Positions 27,605 to 37,087 are shown, counted from the first letter of the stretch. The stretch is DNA of 64,000 nt from Candidatus Gastranaerophilales bacterium (GCA_944326485.1 CALVED010000004.1:1-64000); one strand, 5' to 3'. Notes: generated by a model from the sequence alone, not told the origin. Program-made: numbers and translations.

Positions 27605-27769
27605 AGAAAAAATTCACTATAAGCTTAAACTGTGAGTGAATTTTTTTAACAAAACGAACCAAAAATTTTGTTTTGAGTGAGTTTGTATCCTTTGTGAAAC
27701 AAATGTAAGTGCAGTGGTAGTGAGGATGAGAAGGTAACACAGTGCGATACTAGATTAAATTATGTAAGG
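27605..27769. repeat. Diverged intergenic element, copy B
   Basis: Aligns with 8158-8348 (copy A). Here the leading hairpin is close to perfect: AAAAATTCAC at about 27608-27617 pairs with GTGAATTTTT at about 27636-27645, and it could act as a bidirectional terminator. Shared blocks then follow (ACAAAACGAAC, AAAAATTTT, GAGTGAG) and the closing ACTAGATTAAAT. It fills the gap between divergent leuB and the MFS gene. An open frame without start codon runs through the last 80 bases and ends in TGA overlapping the MFS GTG start. Confidence 0.5.
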
Positions 27770-27777
27770 AATTTATT

Positions 27778-28998
27778 GTGAATAGGTTATTATCAACTTT
27801 TAAATCATTAAAATATAAAAATTTCAGGTTATTTTTTCCTGGATTAATAGTTTCTCAGATTGGTATTTGGATACAAAATATTGCTATTGGCTGGCTCGTT
27901 TATGATATGACAAGGTCTCCATTTATGATGGGGTTTATAATGTTTTGTAATGCAATCCCTCTATTTTTGTTAACGCCATTTGTCGGAGTATTTATTGATA
28001 AATTTAATAAACATAAACTCTTAATGACAATACAATTACTTTTTGCATTTCAAGCTTTATTAATTTCTACGCTTACTTTCTTTGGGCTACTAAAAATTTG
28101 GAATATTATTGCACTAGGGGTATTATTGAATTTAATCGCAGCTATTGATGTACCATTAAGACAATCAATGTTTGTTAATTTGGTTGATGATAAAAAAGAT
28201 TTGGGTAATGCAATTTCTTTAAATTCAACTTGTTTTAATCTTGCAAGACTTCTAGGTCCTGCAATAGCAGGAATACTTATTGCCTCTGTAGGCGCGGGTG
28301 TCTGTTTCTTTATTAATTTTATATGCTTTATTCCTTCTATTTTCTTAGTTTCAAAGATGAAAATTGTTCAGAATAATAATTTTGCCGTGAAAAATACAAC
28401 TATATTTGAAAGCTTAAAAGAAGGTTTTTCCTATATTAAACACAATAGAAAAATAATATTATTATTAATTTTTCTTGCTATATTTAGTTTTATTGGTTTA
28501 ACATATCCTATGTTGATGCCAATATATACAAAAGAAGTTTTTCAAGCTAATGCAGATGTGTTGGGTTTATTAATGGCAATGGCAGGAGTAGGAGCATTGA
28601 CAGCTTCTTTATTAATTGCATCTAAAACTACAATAAGAGGGTTCAAATATATATTATGTTTTGGGGCTTTTATTTTTAGTATTAGTATGCTGATTTTGGG
28701 TTTTTCTAAAGAAATATATTTATCTGTTCTTGCAATGTTTATTTTAGGAATGGGAATGACCTCTTGTATAACTGCTGATAATACTTTGTTGCAAATGATA
28801 ATAGAAGATGATAAAAGAGGCCGAGTAATGAGTATACATTCAATTTGTTTTTTGGGAACTACTTCAATTAGCAATTTATTTGCAGGAACGGTTGCTCAAC
28901 ATATTGGAATTTCAAATACTTTTATTCTATTTGGTTTTTTTCTGTTATTAGTTTCTTTTGTATTTTTTAATATTTTTAAAAATTTATTATTTAAATAG
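27778..28998 (+). CDS. MFS transporter (MFS_3/enterobactin-exporter-like)
   Basis: 406 residues with 12 hydrophobic helices. The start SLKYKNFRLFFPGLIVSQIG and the following WIQNIAIGWLVYDMT segment are typical of the MFS subfamily that includes EntS-like exporters. Loop 2-3 has GVFIDKFNKHKLL in place of motif A. The C-terminal half includes DDKRGRVMSIHS, a hallmark of this subfamily. Substrate unknown. Translation starts with GTG behind TAAGGAA. A strong terminator follows. Confidence 0.9.
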   Translation: MNRLLSTFKSLKYKNFRLFFPGLIVSQIGIWIQNIAIGWLVYDMTRSPFMMGFIMFCNAIPLFLLTPFVGVFIDKFNKHKLLMTIQLLFAFQALLISTLTFFGLLKIWNIIALGVLLNLIAAIDVPLRQSMFVNLVDDKKDLGNAISLNSTCFNLARLLGPAIAGILIASVGAGVCFFINFICFIPSIFLVSKMKIVQNNNFAVKNTTIFESLKEGFSYIKHNRKIILLLIFLAIFSFIGLTYPMLMPIYTKEVFQANADVLGLLMAMAGVGALTASLLIASKTTIRGFKYILCFGAFIFSISMLILGFSKEIYLSVLAMFILGMGMTSCITADNTLLQMIIEDDKRGRVMSIHSICFLGTTSISNLFAGTVAQHIGISNTFILFGFFLLLVSFVFFNIFKNLLFK

Positions 28999-29009
28999 TC
29001 AAAAACTAA

Positions 29010-29034
29010 AAAAGCCTCTAAAAGAGGCTTTTTT
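29010..29034. terminator. Bidirectional intrinsic terminator
   Basis: AAAAGCCTCT pairs with AGAGGCTTTT around a 3-nt loop. A and T runs on both sides make it work for the MFS gene (plus) and the HEAT-like gene (minus), which converge here. Confidence 0.9.
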
Positions 29035-29059
29035 GTCTATATAAAATTCCCTTCTCTTA

Positions 29060-29428
29060 TTATGATGAAAATGTCATTAAAGCTCTTACAGAACGAGCAG
29101 TATTTCTAACATCTTCTTCTGAGTGCATTTTTATTGTATCATCTAAAATTTTAATTGCTTCAGATTTATCTTTTAATGATAATAATTCGTTTATAGATGA
29201 CATTGCAACTCTTGCGCTTAAGTCATTTATTCCTTTTCCTTTAGAGATAAGAACTACTCTTAATGCTTCGTGTGTATTTTTTCTTATTAAAGTTTGTGCA
29301 GTTAGTTCTCTTATTTCATCATCAGGAGAATTTGTTCCAAGTTCTGTTAATAAGTTAATAGCAGCTTCGCTGTCTTTGTGTTCTCCTAGTGCTTGAATTA
29401 TATTTTTAATTTTTTTGTTATTTTCCAT
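29060..29428 (-). CDS. HEAT-repeat-like small protein
   Basis: 122 residues, all helical, with repeating units of about 30 residues (AINLLTELGTNSPDDEIRELTAQTL, then EALRVVLIS...LSARVAMSSINELL, then AIKILDDTI...VRNTARSVRALM, given here in pieces). This is the alternating-helix pattern of HEAT-like scaffolds for protein binding. There is no signal peptide. GGGAGATAAG precedes the start. It is probably co-transcribed with the VSFKGN protein upstream, 23 bp away. Confidence 0.65.
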   Translation of the reverse strand: MENNKKIKNIIQALGEHKDSEAAINLLTELGTNSPDDEIRELTAQTLIRKNTHEALRVVLISKGKGINDLSARVAMSSINELLSLKDKSEAIKILDDTIKMHSEEDVRNTARSVRALMTFSS

Positions 29429-29451
29429 CTCTTATCTCCCTTTATTTTTTG

Positions 29452-29916
29452 TTATACTGCAGCAGTTGGTGCTAAATTTTCCCATAGAGATCTTAATTCA
29501 TCTACGGATTTATTGCTTAAATTTTTAACACTATATTGTCTGTCAGGGAAAAGACGGTTTTTTATTCCATTTATATCAAATGAAATTTCTGTGTTTCCTA
29601 TTTTTTCGATAGTATCAAATACATTTGTTGTAATTTTTTTACCGAAAGATACAACTGAATTCATTCTTGATTTAAATGATTCATTAAAACTATTAATACC
29701 GCTTACAACAGCACTTGCAAATAATTTCCCTTTTTCTGCTATATTGCTGCCACTTAAATTCTTTTTTGCACTTTCAAACACATCTGCTTGTATTACATTT
29801 CCTTTAAAACTAACTCCAAATGGATTAGTACTTAATTTATTACTAATATTATTTGTTTTTTCTGCATTTTGTTGTGCAGCTTTTGTTGTATGTAAGCTTA
29901 TTTTTCCTATCTGCAT
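29452..29916 (-). CDS. VSFKGN-motif protein, lineage-specific
   Basis: 154 residues without signal peptide or clear membrane helix. A Ser/Thr/Asn-rich start leads to NPFGVSFKGNVIQ at about residues 31-43. The same VSFKGN motif occurs near residue 58 of the 574-residue protein at 56887. The remainder is helical with Ser- and Phe-rich segments. I remember this short motif as frequent in Gastranaerophilales proteins of unknown function; whether it is a sorting tag is unknown. AAAGGG precedes the start. It is grouped with the HEAT-like gene. Confidence 0.65.
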   Translation of the reverse strand: MQIGKISLHTTKAAQQNAEKTNNISNKLSTNPFGVSFKGNVIQADVFESAKKNLSGSNIAEKGKLFASAVVSGINSFNESFKSRMNSVVSFGKKITTNVFDTIEKIGNTEISFDINGIKNRLFPDRQYSVKNLSNKSVDELRSLWENLAPTAAV

Positions 29917-30162
29917 ATTAACCCTTTCTATTTTTTATTATTTTCTTTGTACATCTAGGTTACCATATTTAATTTTTTTAAATATCGTTCTTTTGGTGTA
30001 AATAATATTTATTCTTTGAACATATATAAGAATTAAATACATCATTCATAGGAGTTACTTTATAAATTTTTGTTACGAATTATTTAAAACTTAAATTTAA
30101 AATTAAAGATATACAAAAGATATGTCGTTAATTGTAGTATCGGATGAATAAAAAGGAATAAT

Positions 30163-30270
30163 ATGTACGAATTAAATCAAAACCTTGCGGAAAATCTTGG
30201 ATTATTTTTATTGGGATTTAGAGATGAAGTAGTAAAAGGACTTCAAGAATATTTAAAACTTGAAGAATAA
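30163..30270 (+). CDS. Small hypothetical protein (35 aa)
   Basis: A 35-codon open frame beginning MYELNQNLAENLG and ending YLKLEE, a single amphipathic helix by eye with a short hydrophobic middle (LFLLGF). An excellent AAAAGGAATAAT ribosome site precedes the ATG, which is the main reason to call it. The gap between the flanking divergent and convergent genes would otherwise be empty. No family recognised. Confidence 0.5.
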   Translation: MYELNQNLAENLGLFLLGFRDEVVKGLQEYLKLEE

Positions 30271-30294
30271 ATTGAATTCTATATCCTTAATCAT

Positions 30295-30921
30295 TTAGTG
30301 TAAATAAGTGTTGTATTTCTTTTCTTCTTTTATTGTAGTAGATGGTCCATGTCCGGGATAAACTATTGTATTCTCATCTAGTGGGAAAAACTTTGATTTT
30401 ATTGAATCAATAAGCGTATCATAGTCTCCGTCAAAGAAATCGGTTCTCCCTATTGAACGTTGGAATAATACATCTCCTGAAAATAATTTTCCATCAATAT
30501 AATAGCTTAGACTACCTTTTGAATGTCCAGGAGTGTATAGGATTTTTATTTTGTTCTTACCTATATATAAGTTACTCTCTTCGTCAATATAAGAATTTGG
30601 TTTTAATGGTCTTGTTTTATAATTAAATCCCCAGGTTTTAAGTTCATCTTCTAGTCTTGAAAAATGAGGGATATCTTCTTTATTCATATATATTGGTATT
30701 TCCGGATATTTGTCTTGTATCTCTACTTCACCTAATATGTGGTCGAAGTGTCCATGTGTATTTATTATGTATTTTAAATTATATCCATTGTCATCTATAT
30801 ATTTTTTTATAGATTCAAAAGAACCTCCAACATCAATTAAAATACATTCTTTCGATTCATTATCCATTAACAAATATGTGTTAACATCTAATGGACCTGT
30901 GTGAAAAATTTTTAATTCCAT
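30295..30921 (-). CDS. MBL-fold metallohydrolase (glyoxalase II-like)
   Basis: 208-residue metallo-beta-lactamase-fold hydrolase. The zinc motif HxHxDH is THGHFDH (His56, His58, Asp60, His61). Further ligands are in YTPGHSKGSLSY (about 131-142) and the YPGHGPST end motif (about 188-195), with the bridging aspartate in LFSGDVLF (about 145-152). This is the YcbL-like type of small glyoxalase II relatives. The real thioester substrate is uncertain. GAGGTATAA precedes the start. It diverges from rnhC. Confidence 0.9.
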   Translation of the reverse strand: MELKIFHTGPLDVNTYLLMDNESKECILIDVGGSFESIKKYIDDNGYNLKYIINTHGHFDHILGEVEIQDKYPEIPIYMNKEDIPHFSRLEDELKTWGFNYKTRPLKPNSYIDEESNLYIGKNKIKILYTPGHSKGSLSYYIDGKLFSGDVLFQRSIGRTDFFDGDYDTLIDSIKSKFFPLDENTIVYPGHGPSTTIKEEKKYNTYLH

Positions 30922-30987
30922 TTATACCTCTTTTTTTCTTTAGTATATCATATTCATAAAAATTACATATTATGATATTTTAATGTT

Positions 30988-31878
30988 ATGAATACTTATT
31001 CTGTAAAGATATCGCCTGAGCAGGCAAAAATAATAGAAAATATTTTGAGATCAAAATATAATTGTGTATTTGATATTGTTCAATATTCTGTTTGGCGTGC
31101 TAAAAATTTAAGTTTTCAAGCAATATATTATACAAGCGGAAAATTGTTAATTCAAGGTAAAGATGTTTCTAAAGTTTCTGATGAAATAGATTCAATAATC
31201 AAGAACAAAAACATAAATGAATGTACAAATAAAAATGATGATAATATTAAAATAGAAGAGAAATATATAGGAACAGATGAGTCCGGGAAAGGTGATTTTT
31301 TTGGACCTTTGGTAATAGCAGGAGTTCAAGTGTGTGAAGAAAATAAACGTTTGTTTATTGAGCTTGGAATAAAAGATAGTAAAAAACTGGATGATAAAAA
31401 AATAAAACAATTAGCTGTTCAGATAAAGAATAATGCAATATATTCTGTGGTTGTAATTAATCCTCAAAAATACAATGAACTATATTCTAAATTTAATAAT
31501 TTAAATAAATTATTAGCTTGGGGACATGCCAGAGCTATTGAAAATATACTTGACAAATCTCCTTGTAGTTATGCATTAGCAGATAAGTTTGGAGACGAGA
31601 GTTTGATAAAGAATGCTCTTATGACAAAAGGTAAAAATATTATTTTAAATCAAATGGTAAGGGCTGAATCTGATATAGCAGTTGCAGCAGCATCTATTCT
31701 TGCAAGAGCAGAATTTGTTAAACGGATTGACGAAATGCAAGAAAAATTTAATGTTACCCTCTCGAAAGGTGCTTCTTCAAAAGTAGTTGAAGAAGCAAGA
31801 AACTTTGTTAATATATATTCATTTGAAAGATTAAATGAAGTGGCTAAAATGCATTTCAAAACAGTTAACGAAATATAA
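30988..31878 (+). CDS. rnhC: Ribonuclease HIII
   Basis: Cleaves the RNA strand of RNA-DNA hybrids during replication and repair. The N-terminal TBP-like substrate-binding domain (residues 1-75) precedes the catalytic core, which starts YIGTDESGKGDFFGPLV (Asp97 and Glu98 are the first metal ligands). Further acidic residues are in GIKDSKKL (about 126-133) and in VRAESDIAVAAAS (about 228-240). 296 residues is typical of HIII rather than HII. No Shine-Dalgarno is visible; TATGAT and TTTAAT hexamers lie just upstream of the ATG. Confidence 0.93.
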   Translation: MNTYSVKISPEQAKIIENILRSKYNCVFDIVQYSVWRAKNLSFQAIYYTSGKLLIQGKDVSKVSDEIDSIIKNKNINECTNKNDDNIKIEEKYIGTDESGKGDFFGPLVIAGVQVCEENKRLFIELGIKDSKKLDDKKIKQLAVQIKNNAIYSVVVINPQKYNELYSKFNNLNKLLAWGHARAIENILDKSPCSYALADKFGDESLIKNALMTKGKNIILNQMVRAESDIAVAAASILARAEFVKRIDEMQEKFNVTLSKGASSKVVEEARNFVNIYSFERLNEVAKMHFKTVNEI

Positions 31879-31887
31879 AATTTTGCA

Positions 31888-32940
31888 TTATTCTATATTA
31901 AGCAGCTGCTTGTATAATTCTTTTTGCTTTTCAGTAATTACATTTGGTATATTAATAGTTATTTTAACATTTAAATTGCCGTAGCCGCCTGTCTTTTTAG
32001 GTAAACCTAAATCTTTAAGTCTTAGTGTTTTACCACTTCTTGTTTCAGGTGGTATTTTTATTGCAATAATGCCGTGCAAAGTAGAAATATCTTTTTTACA
32101 GCCAAGTACAGCTTCTGCCGGAGTTATTTCTATTGTTTTAGAAAGGTTTTCTCCATCAATAGAATATTCGGAGTCCTTTAATTTTATAGTAAAGTATAAA
32201 TCACCTTTTCTTCCGTAGGCGTCAACTTTACCTTCACCTTTTAATCTTATTTTTTGTCCTTCTTTTACACCTTTTGGAATTTTTACTGTAAGATTTTTTG
32301 TTTTACTTACAATACCTGTACCGCCGCATTCAATGCAAGAAGAACCAACTCCAGAACATTTCATACATTTTTCAACAGTATTCATTTTAACATTTATGGG
32401 TCTATCACTCATTAAATCCTTTGCAGTAATATTTAAATCTTGAGTGATATCAAGATTTTCTTGAGGTTCTCTTTGTGCATTTCTTTGAGATTGTGTTGTA
32501 CCTCTTGTATAATTATTTAAAATATCATCATATGAAAAACTTTGAGAAGACTTTCTTCCTGAAGTTCTTTGTGCTCTTTGAGAAGCACCGCCCATTAAAT
32601 CACCAAAAATCGAACTAAAGAAGTCAGAAAAATCAGCACTTCCTGCAAATCCTTGAGAAAATCCGCCTTGGTTAAAACTGAATCCTTCAAAGCCTGGAGG
32701 TGGGGTGAAATTTGCACCTTGTTGCCAGTTTGCGCCTAAGCTATCATATCTGCTTTTCTTTTCTTTATCTGATAAAACTTCATAAGCTTCATTTATATCT
32801 TTAAATTTATTAACAGCATCAGGTGATTTATTTACATCAGGATGGTATTGTCTTGCTAATTTTCTATATGCAGACTTTATCTTTGCTTCTGTTGCATCTC
32901 TTTCAACACCTAATATTTTATAATAATCTTTATATTCCAT
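31888..32940 (-). CDS. DnaJ-like Hsp40 with reduced zinc region
   Basis: 350-residue J-domain co-chaperone for Hsp70. The J domain (2-65) has HPD at 33-35. A Gly/Phe-rich region (about 75-110; NQGGFSQGFAG) and a Ser/Arg-rich stretch follow. The cysteine region has only two of the usual four CxxCxGxG units, CMKCSGVG and CIECGGTG, enough for a single zinc site. Two C-terminal beta-barrel client domains finish the protein. It is shorter than true DnaJ and may be a CbpA-like paralogue. AAGGAG gives the start. Confidence 0.88.
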   Translation of the reverse strand: MEYKDYYKILGVERDATEAKIKSAYRKLARQYHPDVNKSPDAVNKFKDINEAYEVLSDKEKKSRYDSLGANWQQGANFTPPPGFEGFSFNQGGFSQGFAGSADFSDFFSSIFGDLMGGASQRAQRTSGRKSSQSFSYDDILNNYTRGTTQSQRNAQREPQENLDITQDLNITAKDLMSDRPINVKMNTVEKCMKCSGVGSSCIECGGTGIVSKTKNLTVKIPKGVKEGQKIRLKGEGKVDAYGRKGDLYFTIKLKDSEYSIDGENLSKTIEITPAEAVLGCKKDISTLHGIIAIKIPPETRSGKTLRLKDLGLPKKTGGYGNLNVKITINIPNVITEKQKELYKQLLNIE

Positions 32941-33082
32941 TGTCTTACATCTCCTTATTCTAATAATAATATAAAAAGATTATTGTCTTTAAATAATTAA
33001 TTTTTTTTTAATTATGTTTTTTTATAAATTCTTTATATGTTACTTATTAACAAAATACTTGTTTTAAACTATGATATATGCT

Positions 33083-35188
33083 ATGAAAAAAGTTTTTGGG
33101 ATATTGTTTTTATTATTTTTTATAAATGCATTTTCTGTATGTGCAGCAGAAAAATCTATTCAATTAAAAGATAATCTTAATTTAAAAATAAATAATGAAA
33201 AATTAAAACAACAAAATCTTCAAAATACAAATAATGTAAAATATGAAGTAGAAAATAAAAAAGATATAAATGCAAAGTTAAATAAGAATGAGGCAGCTAA
33301 ATTAATTGAAGTTAGTCAAAAAGTAGATAACAAAAAGTCTTTTTCTGTTAATGAAACACAAAATAATACTAAAAATATAGATGTTCTTTCAAACTCATTA
33401 AATGTTGTTTTAGTGCCTCAAGTCCAAATAAGACCTGAGGGAATAATTTATCAAGAGACACAAAGAAATATAGATGTAATGGATCCACAAAAGGAAGGTA
33501 ATGTTAATTCAAACTATCCAGGGCTAAGAGGTCCAAATCAATTAGTAGTATATACGCCTTCTTTTGGACTCAGGACTGGAACAAATGAATTTGGAACGGA
33601 AGCTATCGTTGAAAAGAATATGGTAGTAAGACTTAATGGTGCAGATTCTATAATCCCAAAAAATGGTTTTGTTATTTCGGGTCACGGTAGTGCAAAAAAA
33701 TGGATAATTCAAAATATTCAGGTTGGTTCAAAAGTATATATTGATTACTCAAATAATACCTTAAGAGTATTTCTGACTCCTGATAGTTTATTATATGCTG
33801 CTAAAGAGAAAATAAAAGAAGTCAATAATTTGATTGAGTACTATAGACAATTAGATATTTTATATAACGATAAAAAGGCTAATGAATATCTAAATATGTC
33901 TAAGGAGTATTTAAGAAAAGCAGAATTAAAACCGGAAAAGACTCAGACTTATATTAATGATGCAATGAATGTACTTGACTTAGCTATTAAAAATGCAATT
34001 CCATACATAGATAAGGAATTAAAGGGTGTTTGGATTAGACCTGTAGAAAAAAATTCTTCTGAAATATCTAAAACAATTGATAGATTAGCTAATGCGGGTA
34101 TTACGGATATTTTTCTTGAAACATATTTTCATGGTAAGACAATATATCCCAGTGACTATCTTAAAGAATGTGGTGTTATAAATCAAAGAGAAGAATTTAT
34201 TGGATTTGATCCATTAGAAATATGGATAAAAGAGGCACATAAGCAAAATATAAAAGTACATATTTGGTTTGAAACTTTTTATGTTGGGAACGAAAAACCT
34301 GAGATGAATCCAAATCATGTTTTAAGCGTGTATCCAAATTGGGCTAATAAAAGATTATATAATTATAATTCAGAAAAACCTGTCCCATCTTTATCTGAAC
34401 ATAATGGTTATTTTTTAGATCCTTCAAATATGCAAGTTCAAACATATTTACTTGGGATTTTGAATGAAATTATTACTAAGTATAATCCTGATGGAATTAA
34501 TTTAGATTATATTAGATATCCTCAAACTGTAGAACCTACATATTCTAATTATGCTTCTATGAATTGGGGATATACTCAAAATGCCAGAGATGAATTTAAG
34601 GCTTTATATGGAATAGATCCTATTGATATTAAATATGGTACGTATTATTGGAATAAATGGGCTTTATATAGACAAAATCAAATAACAGAATTTTTAAAAG
34701 AAGCAAAAAAAATGACCAAGGCTCATAATATAGTACTGACAGCAGTTGTTTTCCCTGATTTAAGGAAGTGTATTGATACCAAAATGCAGAATTGGCGTAA
34801 TTGGTCTTTAAATAATTATGTTGACGGATTAACTCCTTTGATATTGACCGGAGATAAAAATACTGCAGACCTATTAATTAATGATGTAGTAAGAAATACA
34901 AGTCCACATACAGATATATATCCCGGAATTTTTGTTACTTTTATGGGGGGTAGTATGGATGATTTACTCTTACAAATTCATAAAACCAGAGAATATAATA
35001 CAAAAGGCGCTATATTATTTGATTATGCTCATTTAAATGATGATTATGTTGATGCTCTAACTACAAGGGTATTTAATAAATCTTATGAGCCAAGAGATGT
35101 TAAAATAAATATACCGCAAGAAACAAAACAAGTTGAGACGAAACAAAAAAAGAAAAGATTTTGGAGAAGAAATAATGACAAAAATTAA
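33083..35188 (+). CDS. GHL10-family glycoside hydrolase (YngK-like), exported
   Basis: Secreted enzyme of about 701 residues. A signal peptide (MKKVFGILFLLFFINAFSVCAAE) is split here as MKKVFGILFLLFF and the AFSVCAAE cleavage region. An Asn/Lys-rich linker follows, then a phosphodiester-glycosidase-like segment (about 140-230), and the GHL10 TIM barrel starts KGVWIRPVEKNSSEI (about residue 315). Barrel motifs include HIWFETFYVGN and DGINLDYIRYPQ (catalytic Asp region). In other bacteria this family acts on cell-wall or exopolysaccharides. I chose the second ATG because it starts the signal peptide and follows a TATGAT hexamer by 7 bases. Confidence 0.8.
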   Translation: MKKVFGILFLLFFINAFSVCAAEKSIQLKDNLNLKINNEKLKQQNLQNTNNVKYEVENKKDINAKLNKNEAAKLIEVSQKVDNKKSFSVNETQNNTKNIDVLSNSLNVVLVPQVQIRPEGIIYQETQRNIDVMDPQKEGNVNSNYPGLRGPNQLVVYTPSFGLRTGTNEFGTEAIVEKNMVVRLNGADSIIPKNGFVISGHGSAKKWIIQNIQVGSKVYIDYSNNTLRVFLTPDSLLYAAKEKIKEVNNLIEYYRQLDILYNDKKANEYLNMSKEYLRKAELKPEKTQTYINDAMNVLDLAIKNAIPYIDKELKGVWIRPVEKNSSEISKTIDRLANAGITDIFLETYFHGKTIYPSDYLKECGVINQREEFIGFDPLEIWIKEAHKQNIKVHIWFETFYVGNEKPEMNPNHVLSVYPNWANKRLYNYNSEKPVPSLSEHNGYFLDPSNMQVQTYLLGILNEIITKYNPDGINLDYIRYPQTVEPTYSNYASMNWGYTQNARDEFKALYGIDPIDIKYGTYYWNKWALYRQNQITEFLKEAKKMTKAHNIVLTAVVFPDLRKCIDTKMQNWRNWSLNNYVDGLTPLILTGDKNTADLLINDVVRNTSPHTDIYPGIFVTFMGGSMDDLLLQIHKTREYNTKGAILFDYAHLNDDYVDALTTRVFNKSYEPRDVKINIPQETKQVETKQKKKRFWRRNNDKN

Positions 35189-36020
35189 GTTTACAAAGAT
35201 GCAAGGTTTAGGTAATGATTTTATAATTTTAGATTATGAAGAATATAAAAAAACAGGAAGGACCCCATCTGAATTAGCATTATTGTTGTGTAACAGACAT
35301 TTTTCTATAGGTGCTGATGGACTTATTATTATATATCCGGATGTGGATTGTGCTGACATTGGATGGATATTTTATAACTCAGACGGTTCAATAGCTCAGA
35401 TGTGCGGTAATGGTATAAGATGCTTCGCAAAATATGTTTATGATAAAGGAATAATAAATAAAAAAGAATTTTCTGTTGACACAAAAGCAGGAATTATAAT
35501 TCCTAAAATTTTAGATGATGGAAGAGTAAAGGTAAATATGTCAAAACCAATACTTGATCCTAAAAAAATTCCAGTAAATGTAGAAAATAATTTAAATTTT
35601 GAAATATCATTAAATGATAGAACATTTGTTGCAAATGCTGTCAGTATGGGTAATCCTCATTGCATAATAAAAACAGAGGAAGATACAAAAGAATTAGCAT
35701 TAAAATATGGTCGTGAAATTGAAACACATAAAATATTCCCTGAAAAAACAAATGTTGAATTTATAAAAGTATTATCGAGGAATGAAATTAATTTAGATGT
35801 TTGGGAAAGAGGCTGTGCAATAACGTTAGCTTGTGGTACAGGAGCTTGTGCAAGTGTTGTAGCTTGTATTTTAAATGGTTTATGTGATAAAGAAGTCAAA
35901 GTAAATCTACCAGGAGGCCAATTGGTTATAGAATGGGAAGGCTCTTTATCTGATACAAACTATGATGTTTTTATGTCAGGGCGAGCTGATTATTCATTTG
36001 AGGGAGAAATAGAAATATAG
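35175..36020 (+). CDS. dapF: Diaminopimelate epimerase
   Basis: Converts LL- to meso-diaminopimelate for lysine and peptidoglycan synthesis. It starts KFTKMQGLGNDFI. The catalytic cysteines are in MCGNGIRC (about 79-86) and ACGTGACAS (about 219-227). 281 residues is normal. The frame is open further upstream, but TTGGAG lies just before the ATG at 35175. It overlaps the end of the GHL10 gene by 14 bp, so they are coupled; both relate to the cell wall. Confidence 0.95.
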   Translation: MTKIKFTKMQGLGNDFIILDYEEYKKTGRTPSELALLLCNRHFSIGADGLIIIYPDVDCADIGWIFYNSDGSIAQMCGNGIRCFAKYVYDKGIINKKEFSVDTKAGIIIPKILDDGRVKVNMSKPILDPKKIPVNVENNLNFEISLNDRTFVANAVSMGNPHCIIKTEEDTKELALKYGREIETHKIFPEKTNVEFIKVLSRNEINLDVWERGCAITLACGTGACASVVACILNGLCDKEVKVNLPGGQLVIEWEGSLSDTNYDVFMSGRADYSFEGEIEI

Positions 36021-36075
36021 GCTTTAATACAAATTACCAATTGCATTTAATAGAAATATCTTATAGTATCTTCTT

Positions 36076-37026
36076 ATGAATATATTAGAAATAAAAAACT
36101 TAAATTTATCTTTTTTATCAGGCGGTATCGCATATCAAGCATTATATAATATAAACTTGTCTTTGGAAAAAGGTAAAATTCTTGCATTGGTCGGAGAATC
36201 TGGCTGCGGGAAGACAATTACAGCTATGTCAGTACTAAGATTATTATCACCAAATGCTCAAATAATGTCAGGAAAAATTATATACAATGGTACAAATCTT
36301 CTTAATTTAACTGAAAAAGAAATGCAAAAAATAAGAGGAAAATCCATCGCTCTTGTCCCGCAAGATCCAATGACTTCTTTGAATCCTTTATATACAATAG
36401 GTTCTCAATTGCTTGAAGTAATTGAAACACATCAAAACTTAAAAGGTGATGATGCTAAAAGAGTAGCAATTGATGTATTAGAACAAGTTAAGATACCAAA
36501 TGCAAAAGAAAGATTAAAAGCATATCCTCATGAGTTTTCTGGAGGAATGAGGCAAAGGGTAATCATAGCAATGGCTATTGCTTGTAAATCTCAGCTTATT
36601 ATTGCAGATGAACCTACTACAGCTTTAGATGTTACAGTTCAAGCTCAAATAATGGATTTATTAAAAGAAATACAAAAAGAATTAAGAACTTCTTTTATAT
36701 TTATATCTCATGATTTCGGTTTGGTATATGAAGCTGCAGATAGTGTAGCTGTTATGTATGCAGGACATGTTGTTGAAAAGTCGGAAGCGGCAGAATTATT
36801 TAAAAATCCCAAACATCCATATACAAGAGCGTTATTAAAAACACTTCCTGATTTTAATTCTACGAAACTTGAAGCAATAGAAGGTCAGCCTCCTTCCATA
36901 AAAGATTATTTTTTAGGGTGTCCTTTTGAGAAAAGATGTTCTCAAAAAATTGAAATTTGTAAAAAGAAGATTCCTGCAAGTTTTATTGTTAATAATTCAG
37001 CTGTTAATTGTTGGCTATATAAATAA
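36076..37026 (+). CDS. ABC transporter ATPase, Opp/Dpp type
   Basis: Peptide/nickel-type importer ATPase of 316 residues. Walker A GESGCGKT (residues 40-47), Q loop VPQDPMTS (about 94-101), signature SGGMRQR (about 156-162) and Walker B LIIADEPTTALD (about 175-186) are intact. The C-terminal oligopeptide-transporter extension includes cysteines (GCPFEKRCSQKIEICKKK in pieces), which in OppD-like proteins bind an iron-sulfur cluster. Permeases, the second ATPase and a binding protein are not in the window, so it is an orphan or serves a distant system. TATAGT ends 8 bases before the ATG. Confidence 0.9.
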   Translation: MNILEIKNLNLSFLSGGIAYQALYNINLSLEKGKILALVGESGCGKTITAMSVLRLLSPNAQIMSGKIIYNGTNLLNLTEKEMQKIRGKSIALVPQDPMTSLNPLYTIGSQLLEVIETHQNLKGDDAKRVAIDVLEQVKIPNAKERLKAYPHEFSGGMRQRVIIAMAIACKSQLIIADEPTTALDVTVQAQIMDLLKEIQKELRTSFIFISHDFGLVYEAADSVAVMYAGHVVEKSEAAELFKNPKHPYTRALLKTLPDFNSTKLEAIEGQPPSIKDYFLGCPFEKRCSQKIEICKKKIPASFIVNNSAVNCWLYK

Positions 37027-37087
37027 TTGTAATTAGTTTATTTTTTATGTACTAATATATCTTTTTATGGAGTATAATTTTAGTACT

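Noticed and set aside
27483-27740. 85-codon minus-strand frame upstream of leuB
   Set aside because: It overlaps the intergenic element, the leuB ribosome site lies inside it, and its composition is not protein-like.
27605-27780. T-box or other amino-acid riboswitch upstream of leuB or the MFS gene
   Set aside because: No TGGNACCGCG-type T-box sequence is present on either strand, and the same element occurs at 8158 away from any leucine gene.
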